DNA from: Acinetobacter rathckeae
Lineage (GTDB): Bacteria; Pseudomonadota; Gammaproteobacteria; Pseudomonadales; Moraxellaceae
NCBI RefSeq assembly: GCF_015627125.1
Contig: NZ_VTDO01000012.1
Location: forward strand, 1 to 45,190
Reading direction: 5' to 3'
Length of the DNA stretch: 45,190 nt
In this document: positions 16,765-26,964 of the stretch, in pieces
How the letters are laid out: every line of letters begins with the position of its first letter
Numbering within the stretch: position 1 is the first letter of the stretch
The notes under the pieces: generated by a model
The model's input: only the letters and a program-made list of their open reading frames with translations
Database searches by the model: none
Told to the model about the DNA's origin: nothing
Program-made: the position numbers and the translations under genes

Positions 16765-16921
16765 AATTTTTATAAATCCTACACGCTTACGCTGTGCTTA
16801 ATAATATTTAGACCATATCATAGAGTAAATCTATTAAATAAATATGAATAAATTAAAATTTATCCATAAAAATCTTAACAGAATGTAAGCGGTTCAAAAA
16901 TTAATGACTTCAACCACATGC

Positions 16922-17968
<1,047 letters not shown>

Positions 17969-17987
17969 ACTTAATTTATTTTTTAAT

Positions 17988-18608
17988 TTAAGAGCGTCGG
18001 TTAAAGTCTTCTTTTTTATACAGGTGTGACATACGACTCACTTTGGTTTTTAAGTAAGACTCATTAAATGGGTTTAGTCCCACAGTTAAAGCCACACGAT
18101 CAGTCACATCTATGCCTAAGTCGGTGAGTGCTTGTACTTTTAATGGGTTGTTGGTAATCAGTTTGACTTGCTTGACTTTTAAATGATCGAGCATGATTTT
18201 ACACATATCATAACGTCGTGCATCTGCAGGCAAGTTCAACATGAGGTTTGCATCAACGGTATCATGTCCTTGGTCTTGTAAAGCATAGGCACGAATTTTA
18301 TTGGTTAAGCCAATGCCACGACCTTCTTGGCGTAAATATAAAATCACGCCTTGTTCAGCATCTTGAATCATTTTTTGCGTGGCTTGTAATTGGGGGCCAC
18401 AGTCGCATTTGAGTGAAGCAAACGCATCACCTGTTAGACATTCTGAATGAATGCGAACCAATACAGGCTGAGCAGGAGCCTCAGCATTTACCAAGCCTTT
18501 AGATAGAGCAACATGTTCCTCTTTGGTTTCTGGATCTTGAAATACACTAATCTCAAAGTTACCAAAAGCCGTTGGGAGTTGAGAGGTTGCGATAAATTTT
18601 ATCGGCAT
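17988..18608 (-). CDS. ribA: GTP cyclohydrolase II
   Basis: A 206-residue enzyme of the first committed step of riboflavin synthesis, opening GTP to a diaminopyrimidine phosphate with release of formate and pyrophosphate. The zinc site [15 protein letters not shown] holds the three Cys. [22 protein letters not shown] is the catalytic/GTP segment, and [11 protein letters not shown] follows. It is the stand-alone RibA form, with no RibB domain. Two in-frame ATGs exist (18617 and 18608). GGAAG lies about 10 nt before the second but almost touches the first, so I favour 18608. Confidence 0.95.
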   Translation of the reverse strand: MPIKFIATSQLPTAFGNFEISVFQDPETKEEHVALSKGLVNAEAPAQPVLVRIHSECLTGDAFASLKCDCGPQLQATQKMIQDAEQGVILYLRQEGRGIGLTNKIRAYALQDQGHDTVDANLMLNLPADARRYDMCKIMLDHLKVKQVKLITNNPLKVQALTDLGIDVTDRVALTVGLNPFNESYLKTKVSRMSHLYKKEDFNRRS

Positions 18609-18815
18609 AAAATACATTCTTCCATATTATAACTATTAAAAATTATAGCCCAAGCAGATGTCTTACGTAGATTAAATATACAAAAACGCCATCAAATATT
18701 TTATTTTCATCAAAAGTTAAAAATTAGTCATTGAATAAGGGTTCATTTTTTTTAGATAATTTACATAGATATACGGTAAGTGTTCACACTAAAATACATC
18801 TTTGCATATATTACA

Positions 18816-18843
18816 TTGAAAATAAGTACCGATGATATAGAAT
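18816..18843 (+). promoter_or_regulatory. Candidate dxs promoter
   Basis: TTGAAA (18816-18821) and TAGAAT (18838-18843) are 16 bases apart. This would start the mRNA near 18850, with a leader of about 55 nt that can form a small stem (TAGC/GCTA) before dxs. Confidence 0.45.
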
Positions 18844-18905
18844 TGTCGGTTTCAATATTACCCCCTAGCTTCGGGTTTGCCAGGCTAAAAAAGGCTCCGC
18901 TACAT

Positions 18906-20831
18906 ATGTTGTATACAGAAATACCAGCTCAGCGTCCTGTTACGCCATTGTTAGATCAGATTCATGGTCCTGAACAATTACGTCAATTTGCTTCATCACA
19001 ACTTGTGCAAGTGGCAAATGAGTTACGTCAATACATTTTGTATGCGGCAGGAAAAAGTGGTGGCCATTTTGGAGCCAACTTGGGTGTGGTAGAGCTGACA
19101 ATTGCATTACATTATTGTTTAAACACGCCACTAGACCGTTTAATTTGGGATGTGGGTCATCAAGCCTATCCACATAAAATTCTGACAGGTCGCCGTGAGC
19201 AAATCACAACAATCCGATCAAAAGGTGGTTTAGCGGCTTTCCCTACAAGAGATGAGTCTATTTTTGATACGTTTGGGGTTGGACATTCATCAACGGCAAT
19301 TTCTGCTACTGTGGGTATGGCGTTGGCCCGCCGTTATCAAAAGAAACCTTGCGAAGTGGTTGCCGTAGTTGGTGATGGTGCAATGACTGCAGGTATGGCA
19401 TTTGAAGCCATGAATGATGCAGTCGCTCATCAAGCTGATATTATGGTGGTGCTGAATGATAATGACATGTCAATTTCATGTAGTACAGGTGGATTTGCCA
19501 AGCACTTGGCAGGCATTTGGCAACAAGGCCAATTTGTTAATATTGATGTCAATGGTAAGCCTGTACTTGAGCCACACCCAGACTGGGAATACCGCTCAAG
19601 ACTACATCAACCTGCAACCCAAGAAACAGATAACTTATTTAAAGCGATTGGTTTTGAGTACTATGGTCCATTTGATGGACATGACCTCGAGCAAATGGTG
19701 CGCGTGTTTAATGCAGTTAAACAGCGTAAAGGCCCACGCTTAATACATGTTTATACTAAAAAAGGTAAAGGTTTCTCGCCTGCAGAAGCAGACCCAATTC
19801 AATATCATGCTATTGCTAAAGTCTCGCAAACTGTCACCACGCAGCCTGTGATCACATCGAAAAAAGCACCAAAATATTCAGATGTGTTCGGACAGTGGTT
19901 ATGTGATGAAGCCGCGCAAGATCCACGACTCCTTGCCATTACCCCTGCCATGTGTGAGGGTTCTGGTATGGTTGAATTTGCAAAAACATACCCAAATCGC
20001 TTCTTTGATGTTGCCATTGCAGAGCAACATGCGCTGACTTTAGCTGCAGGTATGGCTTGTGAAGGGGTTAAGCCAGTCGTTGCTATTTATTCGACCTTTT
20101 TGCAACGTGGTTATGATCAACTGATTCACGACATTGCGTTACAAAATTTAGATGTGACTTTTGGAATTGACCGTGCAGGGCTGGTGGGTGAAGATGGCCC
20201 AACACATGCGGGTGTATATGACTATGCGTACATGCGTACGATTCCAAATTTGGTATTAATGGCACCGAAAGATGAAAATGAATGCCGTCAAATGTTGCAT
20301 ACAGCATACCATTACGCAGGCCCTGCTGCTGTGCGTTACCCAAGAGGTGCAGGTTTAGGCGTGACAATGGATGCAGACTTTACACGTTTAGAGATTGGTC
20401 GTGCTGAAGTCGTATTGCAGTTGAATGCAAAAAGTGATGAGCAGATTACAATTTTGGCTTTTGGTAGTCGTGTTGCACCTGCAATGCAGGCTGCACAATC
20501 TATTTTTGAGCATTTAGATGTAGGCGTGTGCGTTGTAAATATGCGTTACATTAAGCCGCTAGACCACCAACTGATTGATTTATATAGCGACAAAACCAAT
20601 CTATTTGTGACTGTAGAAGAACATGCAGTCATGGGCGGAGCAGGCAGTGCTGTAAATGAATATATGGCTCAAGCCAATATTGTAAAACCAATCATTCACT
20701 TAGGCTTGCCAGATTGCTTTTTAGAGCATGCAGAGCACAGTCAAATGTTGCAAGATGCAGGTCTTGATGCAACAGGTATTGCGCATAGTGTGGAGCAGGC
20801 ATGGCATAAAACAATGCAGGTCATTTTATAA
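18906..20831 (+). CDS. dxs: 1-deoxy-D-xylulose-5-phosphate synthase
   Basis: A 641-residue thiamine-diphosphate enzyme that condenses pyruvate and glyceraldehyde 3-phosphate, the entry to the MEP isoprenoid pathway and to DXP for thiamine and PLP. Visible motifs are [29 protein letters not shown], the ThDP/metal motif [15 protein letters not shown], the [18 protein letters not shown] segment and [11 protein letters not shown] of the pyrimidine domain. Length fits the family (about 620-640). The frame extends back to a GTG at 18780, but the added residues are not family-like, so I use the ATG at 18906. SuhB follows after 114 bases. Confidence 0.95.
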   Translation: MLYTEIPAQRPVTPLLDQIHGPEQLRQFASSQLVQVANELRQYILYAAGKSGGHFGANLGVVELTIALHYCLNTPLDRLIWDVGHQAYPHKILTGRREQITTIRSKGGLAAFPTRDESIFDTFGVGHSSTAISATVGMALARRYQKKPCEVVAVVGDGAMTAGMAFEAMNDAVAHQADIMVVLNDNDMSISCSTGGFAKHLAGIWQQGQFVNIDVNGKPVLEPHPDWEYRSRLHQPATQETDNLFKAIGFEYYGPFDGHDLEQMVRVFNAVKQRKGPRLIHVYTKKGKGFSPAEADPIQYHAIAKVSQTVTTQPVITSKKAPKYSDVFGQWLCDEAAQDPRLLAITPAMCEGSGMVEFAKTYPNRFFDVAIAEQHALTLAAGMACEGVKPVVAIYSTFLQRGYDQLIHDIALQNLDVTFGIDRAGLVGEDGPTHAGVYDYAYMRTIPNLVLMAPKDENECRQMLHTAYHYAGPAAVRYPRGAGLGVTMDADFTRLEIGRAEVVLQLNAKSDEQITILAFGSRVAPAMQAAQSIFEHLDVGVCVVNMRYIKPLDHQLIDLYSDKTNLFVTVEEHAVMGGAGSAVNEYMAQANIVKPIIHLGLPDCFLEHAEHSQMLQDAGLDATGIAHSVEQAWHKTMQVIL

Positions 20832-20945
20832 TTTTGAAATTATTTTAGAATAAATCCTATCTAAAATAGGGCTAATTTGCTAAAATAATATGGCTTATAT
20901 GCATTACTCTTTGTCAAAATCTTCAATATTTAGTGTGGGTGTTTA

Positions 20946-21776
20946 ATGGAACCGATGGTGGTCATGGCTGCAAGAGCAGCTCAATTAGTTGGTCAAGAGC
21001 TTTTAAAGGCACATCAAAATCGTCATAAATTAGACCTACAGGTTGAAGAAAAAGGCATTGAGGGCCCAGTTACTCGTGTTGATCGTTATATCGAGCAATT
21101 AACCATTGATACGCTTCGCAAAAGCTATAAAAATCACAGCTTTTTAGGCGAAGAGTTTGGTTTACAAGAGGGTAAAGGTCACGATGCTGATTGGTGTTGG
21201 GTGATTGACCCACTTGACGGCACGTTAAACTTTATTCAAGGTTTACCACACTTTTGTATTTCGATTGCTGTTCAACACAAAGGTGTGACACAGCATGGTG
21301 TGATTTATGACCCTGTTCGTGATGAATTATTCTCTGCAAGTCGTGGCCGTGGTGCGGTATTAAACCAACGCCGTATTCGTGTGAATGTCAAAGAAAGCTT
21401 AGAAAACACATTTATTTCTGTAGGTCATGCTTACCGTGCTAAGCGTGGTGAAGAAGTTGTATCTTATGCAAAACAGCATTTTGATGCGATGTTAGCGATT
21501 ACAGAAGCAGGTGCACAATTCCGCCGTGGTGGTTCAGCTGCACTTGACTTAGCATATGTTGCGGCTGGTCGTTTTGATGGTTTCTTTGAACTGGGTTTAA
21601 AGCCATGGGATATTGCTGCAGGCGAACTTATTGTAAAAGAAGCAGGTGGTATTGTTGTTGATGCACGTGGTGGCTCAGATTCAATGCAAAATGGCCAAGT
21701 GATTGCAACGTCAATGAAAATGTTGAAGCCATTGATGCAAGCTGTAACGCCATCTTGGAAAGATGCTGTAAAATAA
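20946..21776 (+). CDS. suhB: Inositol monophosphatase family protein SuhB
   Basis: A 276-residue Mg-dependent, lithium-sensitive-type phosphatase fold. The metal-site motifs are FLGEEFG (Glu at about 67), WVIDPLDGTLNF (near 81-92) and the C-terminal ELGLKPWDIAAGELIVKEAGG. The SuhB subgroup hydrolyses inositol-1-phosphate and, in E. coli, joins the Nus complex in rRNA transcription antitermination. It retains the family's EGPVTRVDRYIEQ start. A strong terminator follows. Confidence 0.94.
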   Translation: MEPMVVMAARAAQLVGQELLKAHQNRHKLDLQVEEKGIEGPVTRVDRYIEQLTIDTLRKSYKNHSFLGEEFGLQEGKGHDADWCWVIDPLDGTLNFIQGLPHFCISIAVQHKGVTQHGVIYDPVRDELFSASRGRGAVLNQRRIRVNVKESLENTFISVGHAYRAKRGEEVVSYAKQHFDAMLAITEAGAQFRRGGSAALDLAYVAAGRFDGFFELGLKPWDIAAGELIVKEAGGIVVDARGGSDSMQNGQVIATSMKMLKPLMQAVTPSWKDAVK

Positions 21777-21797
21777 TTGTTATTAGTGATTCAATAA

Positions 21798-21824
21798 AAG
21801 GGCAATTAAAGATTGCCCTTTTTA
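21798..21824 (+). terminator. Terminator after suhB
   Basis: AAGGGCAAT pairs with ATTGCCCTT around TAAAG, followed by TTTTT. It separates suhB from the helicase promoter immediately downstream. Confidence 0.88.
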
Positions 21825-21852
21825 TATTTATTTAAAAAAACAAAAAAATAAC

Positions 21853-21880
21853 GTGACATTTAAAAAAACATTGCTATAAT
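21853..21880 (+). promoter_or_regulatory. Strong extended -10 promoter of the DEAD-box helicase gene
   Basis: GTGACA (21853-21858), a 16-base spacer and a perfect TGC-TATAAT extended -10 (TATAAT at 21875-21880). Transcription should begin near 21887, some 265 bases before the helicase start codon. Confidence 0.75.
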
Positions 21881-21886
21881 TCGCCC

Positions 21887-22151
21887 ACGCACTTCATTTC
21901 CGTTCATTACCTGAACATTTCTCTTCTTATTATTGTGTATGCGCGTCGGTCCATAGAGGACGAACTCTCGCGCCCCAATCGCTGAAAGCGATTCTTCAGG
22001 TTGCTATCGTATCAAGCGTGCGTACTATCCACATCGTCGTATCTCGGATCGCCGCTGAATCTTATAATTATTCAGCTGATGTTACTGGCCGCTGTTGCCG
22101 ATGTTTATTTTTCATTATTAAATGGAGCACCCACTTTGGGTGAGACTCTCT
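21887..22151 (+). promoter_or_regulatory. Long structured 5' leader of the helicase mRNA
   Basis: This is about 265 nt of GC-richer, non-coding leader. Visible stems are GTTCA/TGAAC (21902-21916), AATCGCT/AGCGATT (21978-21994, three-base loop), GCTGAAT/ATTCAGC (22053-22075) and CACCCA/TGGGTG (22128-22142, loop CTT). The last stem buries the likely SD (GGTGAG, 22139-22144), about 7 nt before the ATG. Flanking GAG and CTC can extend it. Long leaders on cold-shock DEAD-box helicase genes (deaD/csdA in E. coli) are known. Control of this one by structure is my inference. Confidence 0.6.
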
Positions 22152-23957
22152 ATGAGCAAAACTTTTGCCGATTTTTCATTACACGAATCTCTTAAACAAG
22201 CATTAGAGGCGCTAAATTTTACAAGCCCAACGCCTGTACAAGAGCAGGCGATTCCAGCCGCTATCGCTGGTAAAGACTTACTTGTATCTAGCCAAACTGG
22301 TTCAGGTAAAACAGCAGCATTTTTATTGCCAACATTAAACCAACTTGCATCAAGCGACGTACTTGTATCATTCAAAGACCGCATGCGTGCAGTCACTCAA
22401 CCCAATATTTTAGTGCTTTGCCCAACACGTGAACTTGCACAGCAAGTGAGCCAAGATGCAATTGCATTTGTTCGCCACATGAAAGGTGTTCGTATTGCCG
22501 CTGTTATGGGTGGTATGCCTTTTGGTAAGCAAATTCAACAGCTTAAAGGTGCACAAGTTGTTGTTGCAACACCTGGTCGTCTATTAGATTTAGTTAACCG
22601 TCGTCAAATCAAACTTGACCAAGTAGATGCGTTAATTGTCGATGAAGCTGACCGTATGCTAGATTTAGGTTTCTCTGAAGACCTAGAGGCAATCAGTGAT
22701 TTTGCAAGCAACCGTAAGCAAACATTAATGTTCTCTGCAACATTTGCAGGCCGTATCATCAATCTTGCTGAACGCATGATGAACGACCCACAGCGTATTG
22801 CGATTGAAACTGGTCACTCAACCAACACAGATGTAACGCAAACATTACATTGGACTGATGGTTTTGAGCACAAGAAAAAATTGCTTTCTCATTGGTTAAG
22901 CGATGAAAGCTTAGATCAAGCTGTTGTATTTGCAAGCACACAAGAAGACACAGATATGTTGGCTGAAGAGCTAGCAGAAGCGGGTCACTCTGTTGTTGCT
23001 TTACACGGTGCAATGCCACAAACCGTACGTAACCGTCGTTTACGCAGTATTCGTGAAGGTCGTGCACGTATTTTAGTTGCAACTGATGTTGCTGCACGTG
23101 GTCTAGACGTTCCGACAATTTCTCACGTGATTAACTTTGGTTTACCAATGAAAAACGAAGACTATGTACACCGTGTAGGTCGTACAGGTCGTGCTGGCCG
23201 TACAGGTCAAGCAGTGACATTGGCAACGTATCGTGAGCGTGGCAAGATTCGTGCTTTAGAAGACTACTTAGAAACAAACCTAAAAGTATCTGAAATTGAA
23301 GGTCTAGAGCCATCTCCACCTCCTGCTCGTTCACGTCGTGACGGTGGCAATGGTCGTGGTAATGGCGGTGGTAAACGTGATGGCCGTCGCGGTGGTGGTT
23401 TTGGTGGTGGTCGTCGCTTTGAAGGCGAAAACAAATTTAAACGTGATGGTGACCGCCCACGTCGTGAATTTAATTCAGACCGTCCAAGCCGTGATGCGGG
23501 TTCAGATCGCCCACGTCGTGAATTTAACTCAGACCGTCCGAACCGTGATTTTGGTTCAGATCGCCCACGTCGTGAATTTAACTCAGACCGTCCGAACCGT
23601 GATTTTGGTTCAGATCGTCCAAAGCGTGAGTTCAACTCAGATCGCCCACGTCGTGAATTTAATTCAGACCGTCCGAACCGTGATTTTGGCTCAGATCGTC
23701 CAAAGCGTGAGTTCAACTCAGATCGTCCACGTCGTGAATTTAATTCAGACCGTCCGAACCGTGAATTTGGTTCAGATCGTCCACGTCGTGAGTTTAACTC
23801 AGACCGTCCAAACCGTGATGCGGGTCGTTTTAATGATAAGCCTCGTTTTGGTGCTTCAGATGACAACCGTGGCAACCGTACAGATTACAGAAAATCAAGC
23901 AAGCCAGCTGGTGAGCGTCGTTTTGATGACCGCCCACGTCGTAAATTCAACGACTAA
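22152..23957 (+). CDS. DEAD-box ATP-dependent RNA helicase with RG/RD-repeat tail
   Basis: A 601-residue RNA helicase. The core covers residues 1 to about 385: Q motif (FTSPTPVQEQAIP), motif I SSQTGSGKT, PTRELAQQ, TPGRLLD, DEAD in IVDEADRMLDLGF, motif III SAT, and the second RecA domain ending with VATDVAARGLDVP and HRVGRTGRAGRTG. A Gly/Arg-rich stretch (about 400-432) is followed by fourteen 9-residue repeats (433-558) and a basic tail. It most resembles the RhlE/SrmB/DeaD group, which remodels RNA in ribosome assembly and mRNA decay; I do not assign a symbol. An in-frame ATG at 22122 would add ten residues but lies in the leader hairpin and has no SD. Confidence 0.93.
   Translation: MSKTFADFSLHESLKQALEALNFTSPTPVQEQAIPAAIAGKDLLVSSQTGSGKTAAFLLPTLNQLASSDVLVSFKDRMRAVTQPNILVLCPTRELAQQVSQDAIAFVRHMKGVRIAAVMGGMPFGKQIQQLKGAQVVVATPGRLLDLVNRRQIKLDQVDALIVDEADRMLDLGFSEDLEAISDFASNRKQTLMFSATFAGRIINLAERMMNDPQRIAIETGHSTNTDVTQTLHWTDGFEHKKKLLSHWLSDESLDQAVVFASTQEDTDMLAEELAEAGHSVVALHGAMPQTVRNRRLRSIREGRARILVATDVAARGLDVPTISHVINFGLPMKNEDYVHRVGRTGRAGRTGQAVTLATYRERGKIRALEDYLETNLKVSEIEGLEPSPPPARSRRDGGNGRGNGGGKRDGRRGGGFGGGRRFEGENKFKRDGDRPRREFNSDRPSRDAGSDRPRREFNSDRPNRDFGSDRPRREFNSDRPNRDFGSDRPKREFNSDRPRREFNSDRPNRDFGSDRPKREFNSDRPRREFNSDRPNREFGSDRPRREFNSDRPNRDAGRFNDKPRFGASDDNRGNRTDYRKSSKPAGERRFDDRPRRKFND
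23448..23825 (+). repeat. Fourteen tandem 27-bp units coding (S/G)DRPxRxxx repeats
   Basis: Fourteen in-frame units of nine codons, alternating mainly between SDRPRREFN and SDRPNRDFG, with SDRPKREFN and SDRPSRDAG variants. Pairs of units are nearly identical in DNA, pointing to recent expansion by slippage or unequal recombination. The region encodes an intrinsically disordered, Arg-rich RNA-binding tail. Because the repeat is free of stops in other frames, it creates long false open frames on both strands. Confidence 0.95.
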
Positions 23958-23971
23958 TTTGCTTTAGATGT

Positions 23972-24003
23972 AAAAAAGCCAGTATTTATACTGGCTTTTT
24001 TTA
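23972..24003. terminator. Bidirectional terminator between helicase gene and sspB
   Basis: AAAAGCCAGTA pairs with TACTGGCTTTT around TTTA, with A- and T-runs on either side, serving both convergent genes. Confidence 0.9.
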
Positions 24004-24023
24004 TGTGCTTTTAAAAGATTTGA

Positions 24024-24449
24024 TCATTCTACAATTTTTAAGCTTGGTCTCTTTTTAACTTCAGCAACTGGCTCTTCTGCTTGTTTTTCTTCAGGTTTAG
24101 GGGCTTGCACACCATCATATTCGGTTGGATCAAAAAATAAGCCTTGTCCATTTTCTTTGGCATAAATACCAATCAATGCTGCAAATGGCACATAAATATG
24201 CTTCGACACGCCACCAAATCTTGCAGAAAAGGTAATGGCATCATTGCTCATATTAAGTTGGTGTACGGCATGAGGGGCTGTATTGAGAACAATTTGTCCA
24301 TCTTTAACAAATTGTAAGGGTACATCTGTATTGGGTTGTGTTGCATCCACCAATAAATAAGGTGTGAGTTGGTTATCACAAATCCACTCATAAATGCCAC
24401 GTGCAAGATACGGGCGTGTAGGCGTGAGTTGTATTTCTTGGTCAGACAT
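24024..24449 (-). CDS. sspB: ClpXP specificity-enhancing factor SspB
   Basis: A 141-residue adaptor that binds ssrA-tagged proteins and hands them to ClpXP. The conserved N-terminal substrate-binding domain covers residues 5 to about 107 (RPYLARGIYEWICDNQLTPYLLVDA, FSARFGGVSKHIYVPFAALIGIYAKENGQG). A flexible Pro/Glu/Lys linker ends in RPSLKIVE, the ClpX-binding tail (RPxLKVVK in E. coli). It is the second gene of the sspA-sspB operon, 9 bases after sspA. Confidence 0.95.
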   Translation of the reverse strand: MSDQEIQLTPTRPYLARGIYEWICDNQLTPYLLVDATQPNTDVPLQFVKDGQIVLNTAPHAVHQLNMSNDAITFSARFGGVSKHIYVPFAALIGIYAKENGQGLFFDPTEYDGVQAPKPEEKQAEEPVAEVKKRPSLKIVE

Positions 24450-24458
24450 GGGTTTACT

Positions 24459-25112
24459 CTAGCGTTTTACAATATGTTTACTATACCTATTTTTTTCTTG
24501 TGTTGTCATGGCTTTGACAAAGCCTGTACGATTAAATATTTTTTGTTGGTATAAAAGAATCGCTCGACACTGTGCAGGTGGTAGTTGAATTCCCATCTCT
24601 TCTAAGCGCAGTAACATTGGAGCAATCATACAATCTAAGACTGAAAAATGATCAGACATAAAAAAAGGAAAATGTTGAAACAGTGGTGTGAGCGAGATAA
24701 GCGTATCTTTTAACTTTTTTTGTGCGAGTTGTTTCTTTTGAGGATCTAAACTATCGGCATGGCGTAGCATGTGGTCAGCCAATTGAAACCAATCTTTTTC
24801 AAAACGCCAAATATATTGCCGTTGTTCTGCACGTTGAATAGGGGTGTCTGTAAATAGCTTGTTTTGACGGTAACGATCATCTAAATATTCGGCAATAATT
24901 GCAGTATTAAACAGTTTAACGCCTTGATCGAGCAGTACAGGTAGATTTTGATATGGACTGAGTGAGATGAAGTCTTCATCATCATAGTCTGTTAAAATCA
25001 GTTGATGTTTTATCTCTTTTTCAGCAAGCATAAAACGTACCCAGTGTGATCTAAAATCATCTGAGTGACTCAGTAGAGTCATACTTTGATTGTCTGAAAT
25101 GTCGAGTGTCAT
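24459..25112 (-). CDS. sspA: Stringent starvation protein A
   Basis: A 217-residue protein with a glutathione-S-transferase fold that binds RNA polymerase and supports stationary-phase and acid-stress gene expression. The N-terminal thioredoxin-like half has MTLLSHSDDFRSHWVRFMLAEKEI and LSPYQNLPVLLDQGVKLFNTAIIAEYLDDRY. The helical C-terminal half has FFMSDHFSVLDCMIAPMLLRLEEMGI. SspA lacks GST activity in studied homologues. Here its promoter region (25113-25255) is divergent from the GH28 gene, whereas in E. coli sspA lies directly downstream of rpsI. Confidence 0.95.
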   Translation of the reverse strand: MTLDISDNQSMTLLSHSDDFRSHWVRFMLAEKEIKHQLILTDYDDEDFISLSPYQNLPVLLDQGVKLFNTAIIAEYLDDRYRQNKLFTDTPIQRAEQRQYIWRFEKDWFQLADHMLRHADSLDPQKKQLAQKKLKDTLISLTPLFQHFPFFMSDHFSVLDCMIAPMLLRLEEMGIQLPPAQCRAILLYQQKIFNRTGFVKAMTTQEKNRYSKHIVKR

Positions 25113-25255
25113 GAAAATACTGCAAGTTTACGTCAATCATTTAGCATACTAAAAATATGTTTTAAAAGCACGGGTTAAGCCGTTTCTTTTCTTGCATACA
25201 ATCATGTACGATTTAGGTTATTCAAGTTGAATTTTAAGCAAATGATTATCTTGGT

Positions 25256-26503
25256 ATGTTGAGATCATATACCCATCATAGCATCCTGATAATAAATTCT
25301 ATGCCAAATTTAGCACAATATAGTTGTAGTTTATGTGTATGCTTTTTATGTTCATTGAGCTTTGCACAAGATACGCGGTCAGTGGTTGAACCCAAACAAC
25401 CTAAAATATGCCAAACATTATTTGCAAATAATGATGACAGTACGCAAAGTATTCAGACTGCACTGATGAATTGTGCGAAAGGTCAAGCTGTAGCACTTAA
25501 AAAAACAGCCACTCAAACTGTATTTTTAACAGGACCTTTGCATGTGCCAACAGGTGTAAGTCTAGAAATTGATTCAGGTGTGGTATTACATGCAATGAAT
25601 CGAAGTGCAGTTTTTGATCGAGGAAATCACAGTTGTGGCACTTTGGGAGGAGATGGGAATGGTTGTTTACCCATAATTACCTTTGACCATGTTTCTGGCA
25701 GTGGAATTTATGGCCCAGGAGAAATAGATGGCCAAGGCGACCAACAATTACAAGACCAGCCATGGAGTTGGTGGCAATTGGCAAGACAAGCACAGCATCT
25801 ACACGAGAAATATAGTTCACCCCGTTTAATTCAAATCAACCATAGCCATGATTTGACTTTTTATCAGTTAAATATTCAAAATGCACCACACTTTGGGTTG
25901 GTTTTTGCACAAAGTAATGGTTTAACAGTATGGGGATTACATTTAGATAACCCAAGTGATGCTCGAAATACAGATGCTATAGATATTAACTCATCGGAAA
26001 ATGTCACCATTACACACAGTTATATTTCTACAGGCGATGACCATATTGCGATTAAAGCCAATATACATACAGGCCCATCACATCATATCTCTATTATTGA
26101 TAATGATTTTGGTGCAGGGCATGGTTTATCTATTGGCAGTGAAACGCAAGCAGGTGTTTATGCGGTAGATGTTGATGGGTTGTCTATTCATAATGCGGAA
26201 AATGGGTTGAGAATTAAAAGTGACCGTTCGGCAGCAGGTGAGGTTTCTCAAGTGGTGTATAAAAATGTGACATTAGCAAATGTAAAACATGCCTTAGTCC
26301 AAGATACTGTGTATGAAAATAAAGCGGGGGATACGAAGGCCAATTGGCATGATATTCAGTACCAAAACATTCAAATTTTAGGTAAATCACAGCTGGTTTT
26401 TAATGGTTTAAATGCAGTGCAACCTTTAGAAATTCATTTACAAGATGTGCATGGCTTAGAGGATGTAGATTGGTTAGTACAACGTGCAAATGTAAAAAAA
26501 TAA
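25256..26503 (+). CDS. Secreted glycoside hydrolase family 28 (polygalacturonase-like)
   Basis: A 415-residue protein with a signal peptide (hydrophobic LCVCFLCSLSFA, cleavage after SFA near residue 37) and a right-handed beta-helix. All four GH28 signature segments are present in order: NTDAIDI (normally NTDG/A-D), STGDDHIAI with the catalytic Asp pair, AGHGLSIGSE with the catalytic His, and RIKS. The family hydrolyses alpha-1,4-galacturonosyl bonds of pectin or related polymers. An in-frame ATG at 25301 would remove 15 residues, including the only basic n-region, so I keep 25256. The gene sits alone, opposite to its neighbours, between sspA and rpsI, and ends at its own bidirectional terminator. 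Confidence 0.88.
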   Translation: MLRSYTHHSILIINSMPNLAQYSCSLCVCFLCSLSFAQDTRSVVEPKQPKICQTLFANNDDSTQSIQTALMNCAKGQAVALKKTATQTVFLTGPLHVPTGVSLEIDSGVVLHAMNRSAVFDRGNHSCGTLGGDGNGCLPIITFDHVSGSGIYGPGEIDGQGDQQLQDQPWSWWQLARQAQHLHEKYSSPRLIQINHSHDLTFYQLNIQNAPHFGLVFAQSNGLTVWGLHLDNPSDARNTDAIDINSSENVTITHSYISTGDDHIAIKANIHTGPSHHISIIDNDFGAGHGLSIGSETQAGVYAVDVDGLSIHNAENGLRIKSDRSAAGEVSQVVYKNVTLANVKHALVQDTVYENKAGDTKANWHDIQYQNIQILGKSQLVFNGLNAVQPLEIHLQDVHGLEDVDWLVQRANVKK

Positions 26504-26520
26504 TCATGCACGGATAAAAA

Positions 26521-26546
26521 AACCTCGGAAAATCCGAGGTTTTTTG
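26521..26546. terminator. Bidirectional terminator between GH28 gene and rpsI
   Basis: ACCTCGGA pairs with TCCGAGGT around AAA, followed by TTTTTT. On the minus strand the stem is followed by TTTTTT as well, so it also ends the rplM-rpsI operon. Confidence 0.9.
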
Positions 26547-26565
26547 TCCAGTATCTTTAACCGAA

Positions 26566-26952
26566 TTAACGCTTAGAGAACTGAGGACGCTTACGTGCTT
26601 TACGTAAACCAAGTTTCTTACGTTCAACTTCACGAGCATCACGAGTAACGAAACCAGCTTGACGAAGTGAAGATTTCAACGTTTCGTCAGATGCAATCAA
26701 TGCACGAGTAATACCGTGACGGATAGCACCAGCTTGACCACCAATACCACCACCTTTTACAGTGATGTAAAGGTCGTATTTAGTTACAACGTCAAGTAAC
26801 TCTAATGGTTGACGAACAACCATACGTGCAGTTTCACGACCGAAGTATTGCTCTAAAGAGCGGTTGTTAATTTTGATGTTTCCTGTACCAGCAGACAAGA
26901 AAACACGTGCAGTTGCGGTCTTACGGCGACCTGTACCATAATTAGTAGCCAT
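26566..26952 (-). CDS. rpsI: 30S ribosomal protein S9
   Basis: A 128-residue S9. It has the [21 protein letters not shown]-terminus, the [19 protein letters not shown] middle motif and the basic C-terminal tail [12 protein letters not shown], whose end reaches the P-site tRNA. It is the second gene of the rplM-rpsI operon, 12 bases after rplM. Confidence 0.98.
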   Translation of the reverse strand: MATNYGTGRRKTATARVFLSAGTGNIKINNRSLEQYFGRETARMVVRQPLELLDVVTKYDLYITVKGGGIGGQAGAIRHGITRALIASDETLKSSLRQAGFVTRDAREVERKKLGLRKARKRPQFSKR

Positions 26953-26964
26953 GTGCAGTATCCC

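Noticed and set aside
18618..18905. Riboswitch upstream of dxs or ribA (TPP or FMN type)
   Set aside because: I found none of the conserved core motifs of TPP or FMN riboswitches; only a simple promoter and short stems are visible.
23448..23825. Possible CRISPR array from regularly spaced repeats
   Set aside because: Repeats are contiguous 27-bp coding units without unique spacers and keep the helicase reading frame.
23264..23875. 203-residue minus-strand frame inside the helicase tail
   Set aside because: It is a by-product of the 27-bp repeats read on the other strand; composition is pure repeat, and no SD or independent support exists. The same holds for the plus-strand frame 23338-23967.
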